Shown: one piece after another, positions 1-6,144 of the stretch
Layout: each line of letters opens with the position of its first letter
How positions within the stretch are numbered: position 1 is the first letter of the stretch
Source of the DNA: Euryarchaeota archaeon UBA59
GTDB lineage: Archaea; Thermoplasmatota; Poseidoniia; Poseidoniales; Thalassarchaeaceae
Reading direction: 5' to 3'
Assembly: GCA_002505495.1 (NCBI GenBank)
Contig: DAVI01000113.1
Location: forward strand, 345-6,924
Length of the DNA stretch: 6,580 bases
Made by a program: the position numbers and the translations under genes
Notes under the pieces: generated by a model
Database searches by the model: none
What the model was told of the DNA's origin: nothing
The model's input: only the letters and a program-made list of their open reading frames with translations

Positions 1-668
1 GTCAACTCGATGACTTCGAGAACCTCAAGTCCTGCGTTAGCCAATGCCGCTGCCGCCGCTTCGTACTGCTCGTTCGCGCCACCCGCGGAGACTCGCTCCG
101 AGGCACTCTTCAGTGAGAGGAGAGCAAGGCCACCTGGGGCGAGGAAGTTTTTCGCAGCCGCCAGGAATAGGTCGACCTGCCCCGCCTGAGAGACATCTTG
201 GAAAAGCCAAGGCACTCGATTCGGAAGCCATGGGGTGAGGGTCTCGGGTTTTCTCGCATCGGCAAGGACCGGCAGTAGACCGGGGCGAGCCTTCGCCAGT
301 CGAATCAGATCTCTAAGACAGCGAGGTGAGATGTCCACCGCAACGATTTGGCCGCCGAATTCATTGCCTTCCCCACAAAGATGGTCGTGAAGATAGGATA
401 TCGTCGTCCCATGACCCGCCCCGAGATAGAGAACCGATGCGCCCTGCAAAGGCAGCAAGTCAGCCGGCTCTCCCTTGGTACGGAGAATACCGGCCGCCAA
501 CTTCGACGTCCGGGGCGACCAGTGCCGCCACTCTACGCCTCGCTCTCGCTTCAGACTCTCGTTCCGAACCGCGACCCCCTTGACCGCATTACGAGTCCAC
601 AGGCCACGCCCCTCGATACGAACTGAACTACTGACCTCACGGATGCGCCTACGATGACCTCGCGCCAT
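1..668 (-). CDS. flpA: Fibrillarin-like rRNA/tRNA 2'-O-methyltransferase, C-terminus cut by window edge
   Basis: This is the SAM-dependent methyltransferase of the archaeal box C/D ribonucleoprotein, which puts 2'-O-methyl groups on rRNA and tRNA under guide-RNA control. The frame is open from the ATG at 668 to the left edge and gives 222 residues; archaeal family members are about 230, so only a short tail is missing. Visible marks are SKLAAGI (55-61), the SAM-binding strand and loop VLYLGAGHGTT (79-89), DISPR (112-116, where many relatives have an acidic residue followed by FSPR), the ADARKPE strand (136-142), FQDVSQ (156-161) and SLK (185-187). K56, D158 and K187 are the likely catalytic-tetrad positions by family analogy. 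The start is supported by a GGTGG ribosome-binding site 7 nt upstream. It lies directly after nop5, the gene of its physical partner, in the same direction. The identification is secure; the extreme C-terminus is not visible. Confidence 0.95.
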   Translation of the reverse strand, partial: MARGHRRRIREVSSSVRIEGRGLWTRNAVKGVAVRNESLKRERGVEWRHWSPRTSKLAAGILRTKGEPADLLPLQGASVLYLGAGHGTTISYLHDHLCGEGNEFGGQIVAVDISPRCLRDLIRLAKARPGLLPVLADARKPETLTPWLPNRVPWLFQDVSQAGQVDLFLAAAKNFLAPGGLALLSLKSASERVSAGGANEQYEAAAAALANAGLEVLEVIEL

Positions 669-673
669 TCAAA

Positions 674-685
674 CTCCACCTCACC
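674..685 (-). promoter_or_regulatory. Ribosome-binding site of flpA, overlapping the nop5 stop codon
   Basis: The minus strand reads GGTGAGGTGGAG just before the flpA ATG, with the GGTGG core 7 nt from the start. The nop5 TGA stop (683-681) lies inside the motif. A terminating Nop5 ribosome therefore sits on the flpA initiation region, which suggests translational coupling of the two partners. Confidence 0.7.
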
Positions 686-1682
686 GTCGTCGAGGCTTCG
701 GGTGACGCTGCCTTATCTCCTGCACCCTCGCCTCCACTTCGGCGACCTCTGAATCCCCCCATGGTTGCCCCTCAAATGCATCAAGACGGGAACAGATTGA
801 GATCTTGCCAGAGAGCATTCGAGAGATTTTCCCCCGTACCCAGCGAGGTGAGCGGCAGACCCACGGATGTTGGAAGATGTGACCGTGTTTCGGTACGGGA
901 ATACCGCTTCTCAGGTGAAGGAAGAAGCTGGTTTCAGCGCCGAGGACCTGGACTGTACCTGATGGCAGACGGGCGAGTCGCATTCTTCCGTGGGCTGCCG
1001 TTGACAATCGAGCCGCAAGGAGCGGCCCAATCAGAGCGGAGGTTGAGGGTAGGTGTTCGAGAGTCAGGACACGGGTTGCATCCTCGACTTTCCTTATTCG
1101 AGATTCTACTTCCACGACACCTTCCGACCAATCGCACAACGCCTGCCACTCGGAATCGGAAATGCCCGCTTCGGCTGGAACCGTTCCGAGTACCGCTGCG
1201 GCATCCTCGAGTGAAGAGGCTGAGGCGAGGGCGTTCGGAATTCGACTGCGCTCAGCGTCGATGTCGAGTTCGGGGAGAAAAAGACCAGCCCATTCGACTA
1301 CACGCGCCTCGAGAGTTGTCCAAGAAGCCTTCAATTCATCTCCAGCCCGGACAAGATGTTCCAACCGACGGTCGGGGTCTCCAGCAGCATCAGCAACACC
1401 CTCTTGAGCGATGAGGAGAGATGCCTGCTGAATCAACTCAGTCTCATCAGCGTCGAGGGCCGGCCACTCGCCGGGAGCGAGGTCATAGTTTGGCGTAGGC
1501 ACAGCATCGGGGAACCTTTCAGACAGACGCCGCGCCTCATCGGTCATCCTTCCAGCAGTCAACCGTGAAATCCGTTGGGCGACAGATGCTGGGCTGCGCC
1601 TCCCATCCCAAATCGACTCGTCAACGATCTCGCCGTCGCCATCCAGAACGCGTGCCAGGCGCCAATCCCAGCAGATGCGCAT
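681..1682 (-). CDS. nop5: Nop5 (Nop56/58-type) core protein of the box C/D RNP
   Basis: Nop5 is the scaffold that bridges L7Ae-bound guide RNA and fibrillarin in the C/D methylation complex. The 333-residue product has a divergent N-terminal region (about 1-100, the fibrillarin-binding part in the family), a helical coiled-coil segment (about 106-200, including EARVVEWAGLFLPELD at 125-140), and a clear NOP domain (about 206-301). The NOP domain carries IGPLLAARL (218-226), the signature GAETSFFLHLRSG (248-260), PKHGHIFQHP (264-273) and RGKISRMLSGKISICSRLDAF (283-303). It is somewhat short for archaeal Nop5 (often near 400) and ends in only a brief basic tail (PKPRRR) rather than a long Lys-rich one. 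The ATG at 1682 is preferred because no in-frame start codon lies just upstream and a T-rich TATA-like element sits about 24-33 nt before it, consistent with a leaderless transcript. It is followed by flpA after 12 nt, so the two probably form an operon. Confidence 0.94.
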   Translation of the reverse strand: MRICWDWRLARVLDGDGEIVDESIWDGRRSPASVAQRISRLTAGRMTDEARRLSERFPDAVPTPNYDLAPGEWPALDADETELIQQASLLIAQEGVADAAGDPDRRLEHLVRAGDELKASWTTLEARVVEWAGLFLPELDIDAERSRIPNALASASSLEDAAAVLGTVPAEAGISDSEWQALCDWSEGVVEVESRIRKVEDATRVLTLEHLPSTSALIGPLLAARLSTAAHGRMRLARLPSGTVQVLGAETSFFLHLRSGIPVPKHGHIFQHPWVCRSPRWVRGKISRMLSGKISICSRLDAFEGQPWGDSEVAEVEARVQEIRQRHPKPRRR

Positions 1683-1704
1683 GTGTTGCCCACAGGGTGC
1701 TCCT

Positions 1705-1716
1705 TGTAAAGTAAAG
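1705..1716 (-). promoter_or_regulatory. Putative TATA-like promoter of the nop5-flpA operon
   Basis: On the minus strand the stretch CTTTACTTTACA lies about 23-34 nt before the nop5 ATG. That is the distance expected between an archaeal TATA box and a transcription start at the start codon. There is an AAGGAG motif, but it is 17 nt from the ATG, too far for a normal ribosome-binding site, which also favours leaderless initiation. The match to a TATA consensus is loose. Confidence 0.35.
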
Positions 1717-1790
1717 AGGCGAAGAAAATGGCCCGACGGAGTGCCGATTGGGAGTTTGTTCAGCAGGTTTGCGAATCCGCTTATCCGTCG

Positions 1791-1799
1791 GCCTTAAAT
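1791..1799 (+). promoter_or_regulatory. Putative TATA-like element of the TFS gene
   Basis: The sequence CCTTAAATG is an AT-rich island in otherwise GC-rich DNA. It would place a transcription start near 1820, shortly before a GGAG motif at 1825-1828. That GGAG is 9 nt ahead of codon ATC at 1838, so promoter, ribosome-binding site and start position are mutually consistent. The individual match is weak. Confidence 0.3.
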
Positions 1800-1837
1800 G
1801 AAGGAAGGGTACCGCTGATACATCGGAGCGTGGAACA

Positions 1838-2197
1838 ATCTTCTGTCCAGAATGTGGAACTCTTGCCTTCCCTGAGTCTGATGGCAGCATCAGGTGTCCA
1901 AACGGTCGCTGCAGTTATGTTGGAGCGGCAAAGAAAACGGTTCGCCTAAACAGTGGCGAAGAGATTGACACTAGTGATGCGCGGTCAAAATCAGCAGCGA
2001 GCAGCCTCAAGCATCTTACTGAGGTGATTGATGATTCCGAGCAGCACAGAGGTGTCTTGACCACAGGGATGTATGTCTGCCCCAAGTGCGAGGAGAACGA
2101 TGTTTACGCTGAACTGAAACAGACCCGCGCTTCTGATGAACCCGAAACCAGGATTCTATCTTGCAAGTCGTGCAATCACGGCTGGCGTGAATACTGA
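1838..2197 (+). CDS. tfs: Transcription factor S (TFIIS/RPB9-like RNA polymerase cleavage factor), non-canonical or displaced start
   Basis: TFS enters the RNA polymerase funnel and stimulates cleavage of the transcript in backtracked complexes. From position 1838 the product is 119 residues. It has an N-terminal zinc ribbon (C3, C6, C20, C25), a linker with a helix near 49-68, and a C-terminal zinc ribbon (C81, C84, C109, C112) that contains QTRASDEPET (95-104). The adjacent D100 and E101 are the acidic hairpin tip needed for cleavage activity, so this looks like an active TFS rather than a plain RPB9. It ends GWREY like other TFS proteins. The frame is open from 1802, after a TGA at 1799-1801, but holds no ATG, GTG or TTG before the first zinc ribbon; the first in-frame Met is residue 78. 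Codon ATC at 1838 fits the family start position (M-FCP.CG) and has GGAG 9 nt upstream. A single-base indel upstream, or frameshifting, is an alternative. The family call is firm; the start is uncertain. Confidence 0.85.
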   Translation: MFCPECGTLAFPESDGSIRCPNGRCSYVGAAKKTVRLNSGEEIDTSDARSKSAASSLKHLTEVIDDSEQHRGVLTTGMYVCPKCEENDVYAELKQTRASDEPETRILSCKSCNHGWREY

Positions 2198-2247
2198 GCG
2201 ACGCTTGCTTACGCCCTCGGTAGTGGGGGGAGAGTTATTCACAATTC

Positions 2248-2991
2248 TCAGGCATCGCCTTCGACCCGTGGGGCGAGGAAGTAGACTACCTTGCCTGCTC
2301 CGTCAGCGATGTCAAACTCAAGCCGAAGTGGATAGTTCTCACCGAAGCGAACCGTGATGGTTTCCACAGTTGATTCAATTCGCTTCGCCAACGGCAGGAG
2401 ATACTGCAGACTGTACTGACTCTTCACCGGATTGTCGCACACCAATTCCTGCAACTCACCCGCTTCGTATGTCACACTGACAGAATCCGATTCTCCAGAG
2501 ACATTGACATTGAACTTGTTCTGGTCGAGTGAGAAAGTAACGAGGTCGCCGACCTGGTCCGCTGCCTTGAGAGCCCGGGCAAACTTGGCTCCACTGAGAC
2601 TGGCGAGCGTCGTGACATCCAAATCTGGGACTCGAGGCTCCTGCATGTTCTGTCGGTCGAGTGGTCTGATGACCCTCTCGATTTCACCGACATTGATGTT
2701 GACTCGGCCGAACCCTTCGTCGAAACTGATCTCCAGCAAGTCGCCAGGCCCGGCCAATCCAACCAACTTCGACAACTTGGACAACTCCAGCCCGAGAACA
2801 GTGTCATCGACCTCCCAAGACTCAAACGCAGACTTGTCCACCTCCATCCGAATCATCGCCACATGGCTCGGGTCAACGACCCTAATCTCGAGGTTGTCGG
2901 CGGTGAAATTGAAGCGCGCCTCTTCGACCAATGTGGATAGAATGTCCACTATGATTCGAATCGTGTCTTGTCGGGCTGTTATGTTCATCAT
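2248..2991 (-). CDS. pcn: DNA polymerase sliding clamp (PCNA)
   Basis: PCNA forms the trimeric ring that tethers replicative polymerases, FEN1, ligase and other PIP-box proteins to DNA. The product is 247 residues from the ATG at 2991, the usual archaeal length. It has two repeated clamp folds (about 1-110 and 128-247) joined by the interdomain connecting loop PLDRQNMQEPRVPDLDV (110-126), whose EPRVPDL core matches the family's EP-IPDL. The C-terminus KVVYFLAPRVEGDA (234-247) is the typical clamp ending. The frame continues upstream to an ATG at 3027, but a strong GGAGGTG ribosome-binding site lies 5 nt before the ATG at 2991 and 8 nt before a second ATG at 2988. The shorter starts are therefore preferred; 2988 is equally possible. 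It follows the surface-protein gene in the same direction after 81 nt and converges on TFS, with 50 nt between the stops. Confidence 0.95.
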   Translation of the reverse strand: MMNITARQDTIRIIVDILSTLVEEARFNFTADNLEIRVVDPSHVAMIRMEVDKSAFESWEVDDTVLGLELSKLSKLVGLAGPGDLLEISFDEGFGRVNINVGEIERVIRPLDRQNMQEPRVPDLDVTTLASLSGAKFARALKAADQVGDLVTFSLDQNKFNVNVSGESDSVSVTYEAGELQELVCDNPVKSQYSLQYLLPLAKRIESTVETITVRFGENYPLRLEFDIADGAGKVVYFLAPRVEGDA

Positions 2992-2996
2992 AGGGC

Positions 2997-3003
2997 CACC
3001 TCC
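2997..3003 (-). promoter_or_regulatory. Ribosome-binding site that sets the PCNA start
   Basis: The minus strand reads GGAGGTG, 5 nt ahead of the ATG at 2991 and 8 nt ahead of the ATG at 2988. It rules against the longer 259-residue version starting at 3027, in which it would lie inside the coding region. A strong motif here implies a leadered PCNA transcript, unlike the probably leaderless nop5. Confidence 0.75.
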
Positions 3004-3065
3004 CTCTCGGACAACTTGCCTTTCCAAAGGGGGCTCAAAAGGCTTCGCTACGCGGAAACCGCCGC

Positions 3066-3078
3066 TCTGGAATTATTT
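3066..3078 (-). promoter_or_regulatory. Possible TATA-like element for PCNA
   Basis: The AT-rich stretch GAAATAATT overlaps the stop codon of the surface-protein gene. It would give a transcription start around 3045 and a leader of about 50 nt carrying the PCNA ribosome-binding site. This is weak, and read-through from the upstream gene is equally possible. Confidence 0.2.
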
Positions 3079-6000
3079 CACCCAGCGCTGCCAGTGGTTG
3101 GTCTGCTGGTCGCGGTACCACCAATTATCCGAATTCGGGGGATGCTCGAGATACTCATAGCCGTCTGCCTGAACCTCTCCCACTTGGGCGACGTGGGGTG
3201 AGCTAGGCTCAGCCGGAGCGCCGGAGGTCGGCATCGAGGCGCCCTCCGCTGCTCCGCGAGACGGCATTCCTGCTCCGGACCATTTGAGGGCTGATGTGGA
3301 GACTTCCTCGAATAGTTCCGACTGTTGCTTGTATTCTTCGCTCTCCCTACCCCTCCTGACAATCATCACTGTTACAAGGAGAATTATCGACACCAGAAGT
3401 GCGGCCAAGCCGCCGAGTAGAATTGAATTATCGCCGCTAAAACCGCCGGCGAGGAAGCTGGTGTCGGGCACGCAACCCGTCGTGTCCACCTGTTCGTCGG
3501 CGCTTGAACCAGCGCAATCATCATCGACATCGAGAATCCCGTCGCCATCGATGTCATCCGGACAGCCGTCCGCATCTGCATCGTGGGTTCCGCCGGGTGT
3601 CACGGGACAGCGGTCTTCAGCGTCATTTACTCCATCTGAATCGGTGTCGAGTTGGGCGGGACTGCAGCCATTCTCGTTTACCACTTCGGCCGACTCAGTG
3701 TCCGGGCATTCATCATCTCCGTCGGCTACGAAGTCGAAGTCGGAATCGATGATTGAATCACAGCCGTCGGGAGTTCCGTCGGCGTCGACATCGATTGCGT
3801 CGTCGTAGCCGGGACACATCTCGAATGAGTCGGCGACACCGTCACCATCAGAATCGATGATGTCATCACATCCGTCAATGATGTCATCTCCGTCGACATC
3901 GATCGCATCGTCGTAACCAGGACATTGGTCATCAGAGTCTGCGACATCGTCGCGGTCGCTGTCGATCAGCGAGTCACAACCATCCGGAATGCCGTCGTCA
4001 TCCACATCTATCGAGTCATCGTAACCTTCGCAGAGGTCATCAGCGTCGGCTACGCCGTCGCCGTCGGAGTCGACCAGAGAGTCACACCCATCTGCAATTC
4101 CGTCACCGTCCACATCAATCAAGTCGTCAAACCCGGGGCAGGTGTCTTCAGCATTCGACACCGTGTCACCATCGTCATCCAGTTGGAAGTCTGAGCAACC
4201 CGTGTTGGGGGGAATTGTGTAGACTGGATGGCTCAGATCGGTCCCCTGGCATTGGTCATCTGGATTCATGACTCCGTCGCCGTCGTCATCCCGCTGCTCC
4301 CATGCGCAACCATTCTCATCGACATCGGTCATTTCGGCAGTGGTGCCTGGACAGTCGTCGTCCTGATTCAATATTCCATCATCGTCGTCGTCGAGTTCGC
4401 CCCATGAGCACCCGTTATCGTCAACCACGGCACCTGCTGGTGTGCTAGGGCACTGGTCCAAGACATCTGGCACACCGTCATCATCGTTGTCGACAAAATA
4501 CTGTATCGAGTAGTTGGTCAGAGGCACCCCTTCGCCGATTCCAATCACCAGCGGGAAACCCCATTCAGAGTACCAGAGTATCTCCTCTGGTTCCGTCTCT
4601 TCGAAGTCGCAGTCAACACAAGTTTCGTAATTCCACACCTCCATGGCAACAAATGTGGTCGGACCGCTGTCGTTAGAATCGGCGCTGTTACCATAGTCGA
4701 TGGTGATGGGCTTCTGACTCACGGCAGCGTGAACCTCGTCTCGCGTGTCAGTGGTGTTATCGTAGTCACTAGTGCATTGCGGGGCACCCCAACTCATAGT
4801 TGAGAAATACTGTTCACATGATTCATAGGTCCATATTTCCTCATAGTATCCTGAATACCGCCATTGGTCACCAACACTGACGCTGGTGGGAATCCCTCCT
4901 GTGTTCGTATTGGTTGACGAATTGTAAGTCTGGACCTCTTCAGTATTATTGTTCCATTCCCATGTACGATAGAATTCTCCAGATGACTGATCACCATGCC
5001 ACATTCTCATGAACTCAGTTGTGACTTCATATTCGGAGCCGTCAAAGGGGTATGAGAGATACATTGTCTCACTTGCACTAAAATTGATGACCCAATATCT
5101 TCCATCATCGGAGTTCCGCATTGTCATGTTGATTGCAAAGGATGAATTGAGAACATGACAATCGCCGCCAAGAGGACAGCTTTCACCGTCATCAGAAACC
5201 CCATTGGGCCCGATGAATGGCATCGCCTCGAAAATAGGGGTGCGTACCCAGTTGACTTCGACTGAATCCCATTCCGTTGATTCTGAAAATTCATCGACCA
5301 TGAATTCTGTAAAGGCAACCTCATCGTACTCGAGGAAATCGCCTGACAATATATCCACTTCATTTCCAACGCTGACTTCCCAGGGTGTCATCACCATCGG
5401 TTCCATGACGACGATGGTGCCCTGCATGTTGTGATAGGTGCACGAGTAGTCGTATGTGCCTGCAGTGTTGAATGTGTATCGGTATGCGTCTCCTGCGTTC
5501 ATGCCGCCAGAATCGAATGTCCCGTCGTAGCTTGTCACTGTGTGCGAGTATCCTGTGTTGTGAACCCAGACAACCGTCTCACCTGGCACTATGTACATGG
5601 TGTCGTTGAGAGCATTGACATACCCACCCAACGCCCTGTTGTCGTATGGCGTGAAATACCAGTTCAAGTCGATTTCCACGATGTTTGGGAGGAGATCTGA
5701 GGCTGCATCACCCCAGAGATCCTCGTATTCAAACTCGTCCTCCCAGTTTCCATCGTCATCCTGTAACTCTACGTAGATGTCATACTCCCCATCGTAAGGT
5801 GCTGTGAGGAACTGAGTGTGCGACTCGCCTACGCCACCTGTTACCTCGTGATTGAAGTTGATTTCGGTCATGTGGGTGTCATCAATCCAAAGTTCTACCC
5901 TGACATTCGCATCTGCTGTGCAGGTACATGGCGTCCCGTCTTCCTCCTCCAAATCGATGCTGTAGATCAGAGCAATGGTGTCGTCATCCCCGTCGCCATC

Positions 6001-6144
6001 GGTGTCGAACAGTCTATTGCTGTCATGGGTGAAGAAAAAGTTGTAATCGGACGAATCTGCTGCAGATACAGTGACGACAAGGGATGGAATTGAGGCCGCC
6101 GAGGCCATCAGAATCATCATCAGCGCAACCAATGGGACCCTCAT
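3073..6144 (-). CDS. Secreted, membrane-anchored cupredoxin protein with thrombospondin-3-like calcium-binding stalk
   Basis: I do not recognise this as a named gene; the parts suggest a copper-binding cell-surface protein. Numbered from the ATG at 6144 (1023 residues): signal peptide 1-28 (MRVPLVALMMILMASA..., probable cleavage after VSA); an Asp-rich DTDGDGDDD loop at 47-55; a plastocyanin-like domain at about 170-250 with ligands H201, C235, H238 and probably M240; an unrecognised, aromatic- and sequon-rich region at about 251-550; a thrombospondin-3-like stalk at 552-892 with many DxDxDG loops and regularly placed cysteines; one transmembrane helix at 907-929 followed by RRGR; and a cytoplasmic tail of about 94 residues ending in an aromatic motif. 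The positive charges after the helix put the large domains outside. The frame extends to an ATG at 6234, but that would place 30 polar residues before the signal peptide. An AT-rich element about 18-31 nt before 6144 supports the shorter, leaderless start. A role in surface electron transfer or copper handling is inference only. Confidence 0.85.
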   Translation of the reverse strand: MRVPLVALMMILMASAASIPSLVVTVSAADSSDYNFFFTHDSNRLFDTDGDGDDDTIALIYSIDLEEEDGTPCTCTADANVRVELWIDDTHMTEINFNHEVTGGVGESHTQFLTAPYDGEYDIYVELQDDDGNWEDEFEYEDLWGDAASDLLPNIVEIDLNWYFTPYDNRALGGYVNALNDTMYIVPGETVVWVHNTGYSHTVTSYDGTFDSGGMNAGDAYRYTFNTAGTYDYSCTYHNMQGTIVVMEPMVMTPWEVSVGNEVDILSGDFLEYDEVAFTEFMVDEFSESTEWDSVEVNWVRTPIFEAMPFIGPNGVSDDGESCPLGGDCHVLNSSFAINMTMRNSDDGRYWVINFSASETMYLSYPFDGSEYEVTTEFMRMWHGDQSSGEFYRTWEWNNNTEEVQTYNSSTNTNTGGIPTSVSVGDQWRYSGYYEEIWTYESCEQYFSTMSWGAPQCTSDYDNTTDTRDEVHAAVSQKPITIDYGNSADSNDSGPTTFVAMEVWNYETCVDCDFEETEPEEILWYSEWGFPLVIGIGEGVPLTNYSIQYFVDNDDDGVPDVLDQCPSTPAGAVVDDNGCSWGELDDDDDGILNQDDDCPGTTAEMTDVDENGCAWEQRDDDGDGVMNPDDQCQGTDLSHPVYTIPPNTGCSDFQLDDDGDTVSNAEDTCPGFDDLIDVDGDGIADGCDSLVDSDGDGVADADDLCEGYDDSIDVDDDGIPDGCDSLIDSDRDDVADSDDQCPGYDDAIDVDGDDIIDGCDDIIDSDGDGVADSFEMCPGYDDAIDVDADGTPDGCDSIIDSDFDFVADGDDECPDTESAEVVNENGCSPAQLDTDSDGVNDAEDRCPVTPGGTHDADADGCPDDIDGDGILDVDDDCAGSSADEQVDTTGCVPDTSFLAGGFSGDNSILLGGLAALLVSIILLVTVMIVRRGRESEEYKQQSELFEEVSTSALKWSGAGMPSRGAAEGASMPTSGAPAEPSSPHVAQVGEVQADGYEYLEHPPNSDNWWYRDQQTNHWQRWVK
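3079..3162 (-). other. Aromatic C-terminal motif of the cytoplasmic tail
   Basis: The last 28 or so residues of the surface protein (995-1022 of 1023) are rich in Trp and Tyr: GYEYLEH, then DNWWYRD, then HWQRW. They follow a low-complexity Ala/Ser/Pro/Gly linker. The spacing resembles small WW- or GYF-like modules that read Trp-Tyr-Arg-Asp, but I cannot assign a family. It may be a docking site on the cytoplasmic side. Confidence 0.45.
3358..3426 (-). other. Transmembrane anchor of the surface protein
   Basis: Residues 907-929 read SILLGGLAALLVSIILLVTVMIV, an uninterrupted hydrophobic run of 23 residues bounded by acidic sequence outside and RRGR inside. This is the only such segment after the signal peptide, so the protein is a single-pass type I membrane protein. 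Confidence 0.9.
3469..4491 (-). other. Thrombospondin type 3-like calcium-binding stalk (domain)
   Basis: Residues 552-892 of the surface protein are a chain of Asp-rich loops of the form D.D.DG(V/I).D..D.CPG, with cysteines at regular spacing, as in thrombospondin type 3 and OmpA-associated Asp repeats. In such repeats the Asp side chains bind Ca2+ and stiffen the chain. The first units (DQCPSTPAGAVVDDNGC, DDCPGTTAEMTDVDENGC) are the common short type; the central four form an exact tandem array. The array probably acts as a spacer between the membrane and the outer domains. Confidence 0.85.
3709..4140 (-). repeat. Four in-frame 108-bp (36-residue) tandem repeats
   Basis: Cysteines at residues 669, 705, 741, 777 and 813 of the surface protein are each exactly 36 residues apart and delimit four units of the form CPGYDDxIDVDxDGxxDGCDSxIDSDxDxVADxDDx. 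Each unit has two Asp-rich loops and two cysteines. The DNA units are related but not identical, so this is an older amplification under coding constraint rather than a recent duplication. Confidence 0.9.
4495..5394 (-). other. Unrecognised extracellular region with clustered N-glycosylation sequons
   Basis: Residues 251-550 of the surface protein match no family I know. The region is rich in Trp, Tyr, Ser, Thr and Asn. It holds eight N-x-S/T sequons (Asn at 333, 339, 354, 399, 408, 463, 491 and 544); a ninth is at 180, just before the copper-domain core. It also has several Cys pairs (ESCPLGGDC, CVDCD). A beta-rich, disulfide-bonded surface fold is a reasonable guess. Confidence 0.5.
5395..5637 (-). 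other. Plastocyanin/amicyanin-like cupredoxin domain
   Basis: Residues about 170-250 of the surface protein form a type 1 copper domain. MYIVPGETVVWVHNTGYSHTV supplies the first His ligand (H201). TAGTYDYSCTYHNMQGTIVV is the ligand loop with C235, H238 and M240, followed by the typical GTIVV final strand. The Cys-to-Met loop is C-x2-H-x-M, one residue shorter than the C-x2-H-x2-M of amicyanin. Blue-copper domains of this kind carry single electrons or bind copper at the cell surface. Confidence 0.85.

Larger units (their letters stand above)
1683..1837. other. Divergent intergenic region between nop5 and the TFS gene
   Basis: These 155 nt separate two divergently transcribed information-processing genes and should hold both promoters. 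A frame beginning at the ATG at 1728 runs on the plus strand to 1949 (73 codons), but it resembles no family I know and overlaps the N-terminal zinc ribbon of TFS in another frame. A six-codon frame also starts at the ATG at 1798 and stops at 1818. I call neither a gene on its own, though either could be an upstream ORF or the displaced N-terminus of TFS. Confidence 0.5.

Noticed and set aside
761..1414. Plus-strand open frame of 217 codons
   Set aside because: It is antisense to nop5, Arg-rich, and has no family features.
1728..1949. Plus-strand 73-codon frame starting just downstream of the nop5 promoter
   Set aside because: It overlaps the TFS zinc ribbon in another frame and matches no family. 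It is kept only as a possible displaced N-terminus or upstream ORF of TFS.
2020..2065. TGATGA and CTGA motifs resembling box C and D of a guide sRNA near the C/D RNP genes
   Set aside because: They fall inside the TFS coding frame, the C/D and C'/D' spacing is not met, and such short motifs are common by chance.
3019..3030. Short palindrome CCTTTCCAAAGG between the surface gene and PCNA
   Set aside because: The arms are 5 bp with a 2-nt centre, no T-run follows, and it is too short to call a terminator or operator.
2432..3160. Plus-strand open frame of 242 codons
   Set aside because: It lies opposite the clear PCNA gene, its translation is low-complexity Ser/Thr/Arg-rich, and it matches no family. 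It is a mirror of the real gene.
3284..3808. Plus-strand Ser/Pro-rich frame of 174 codons
   Set aside because: It is antisense to the Asp-rich stalk and C-terminal part of the surface protein; the Ser bias follows from the complementary Asp codons.
3709..4140. Possible CRISPR-like array of regular repeats
   Set aside because: The units are contiguous, in frame and encode Asp/Cys calcium-binding loops, with no unrelated spacers.
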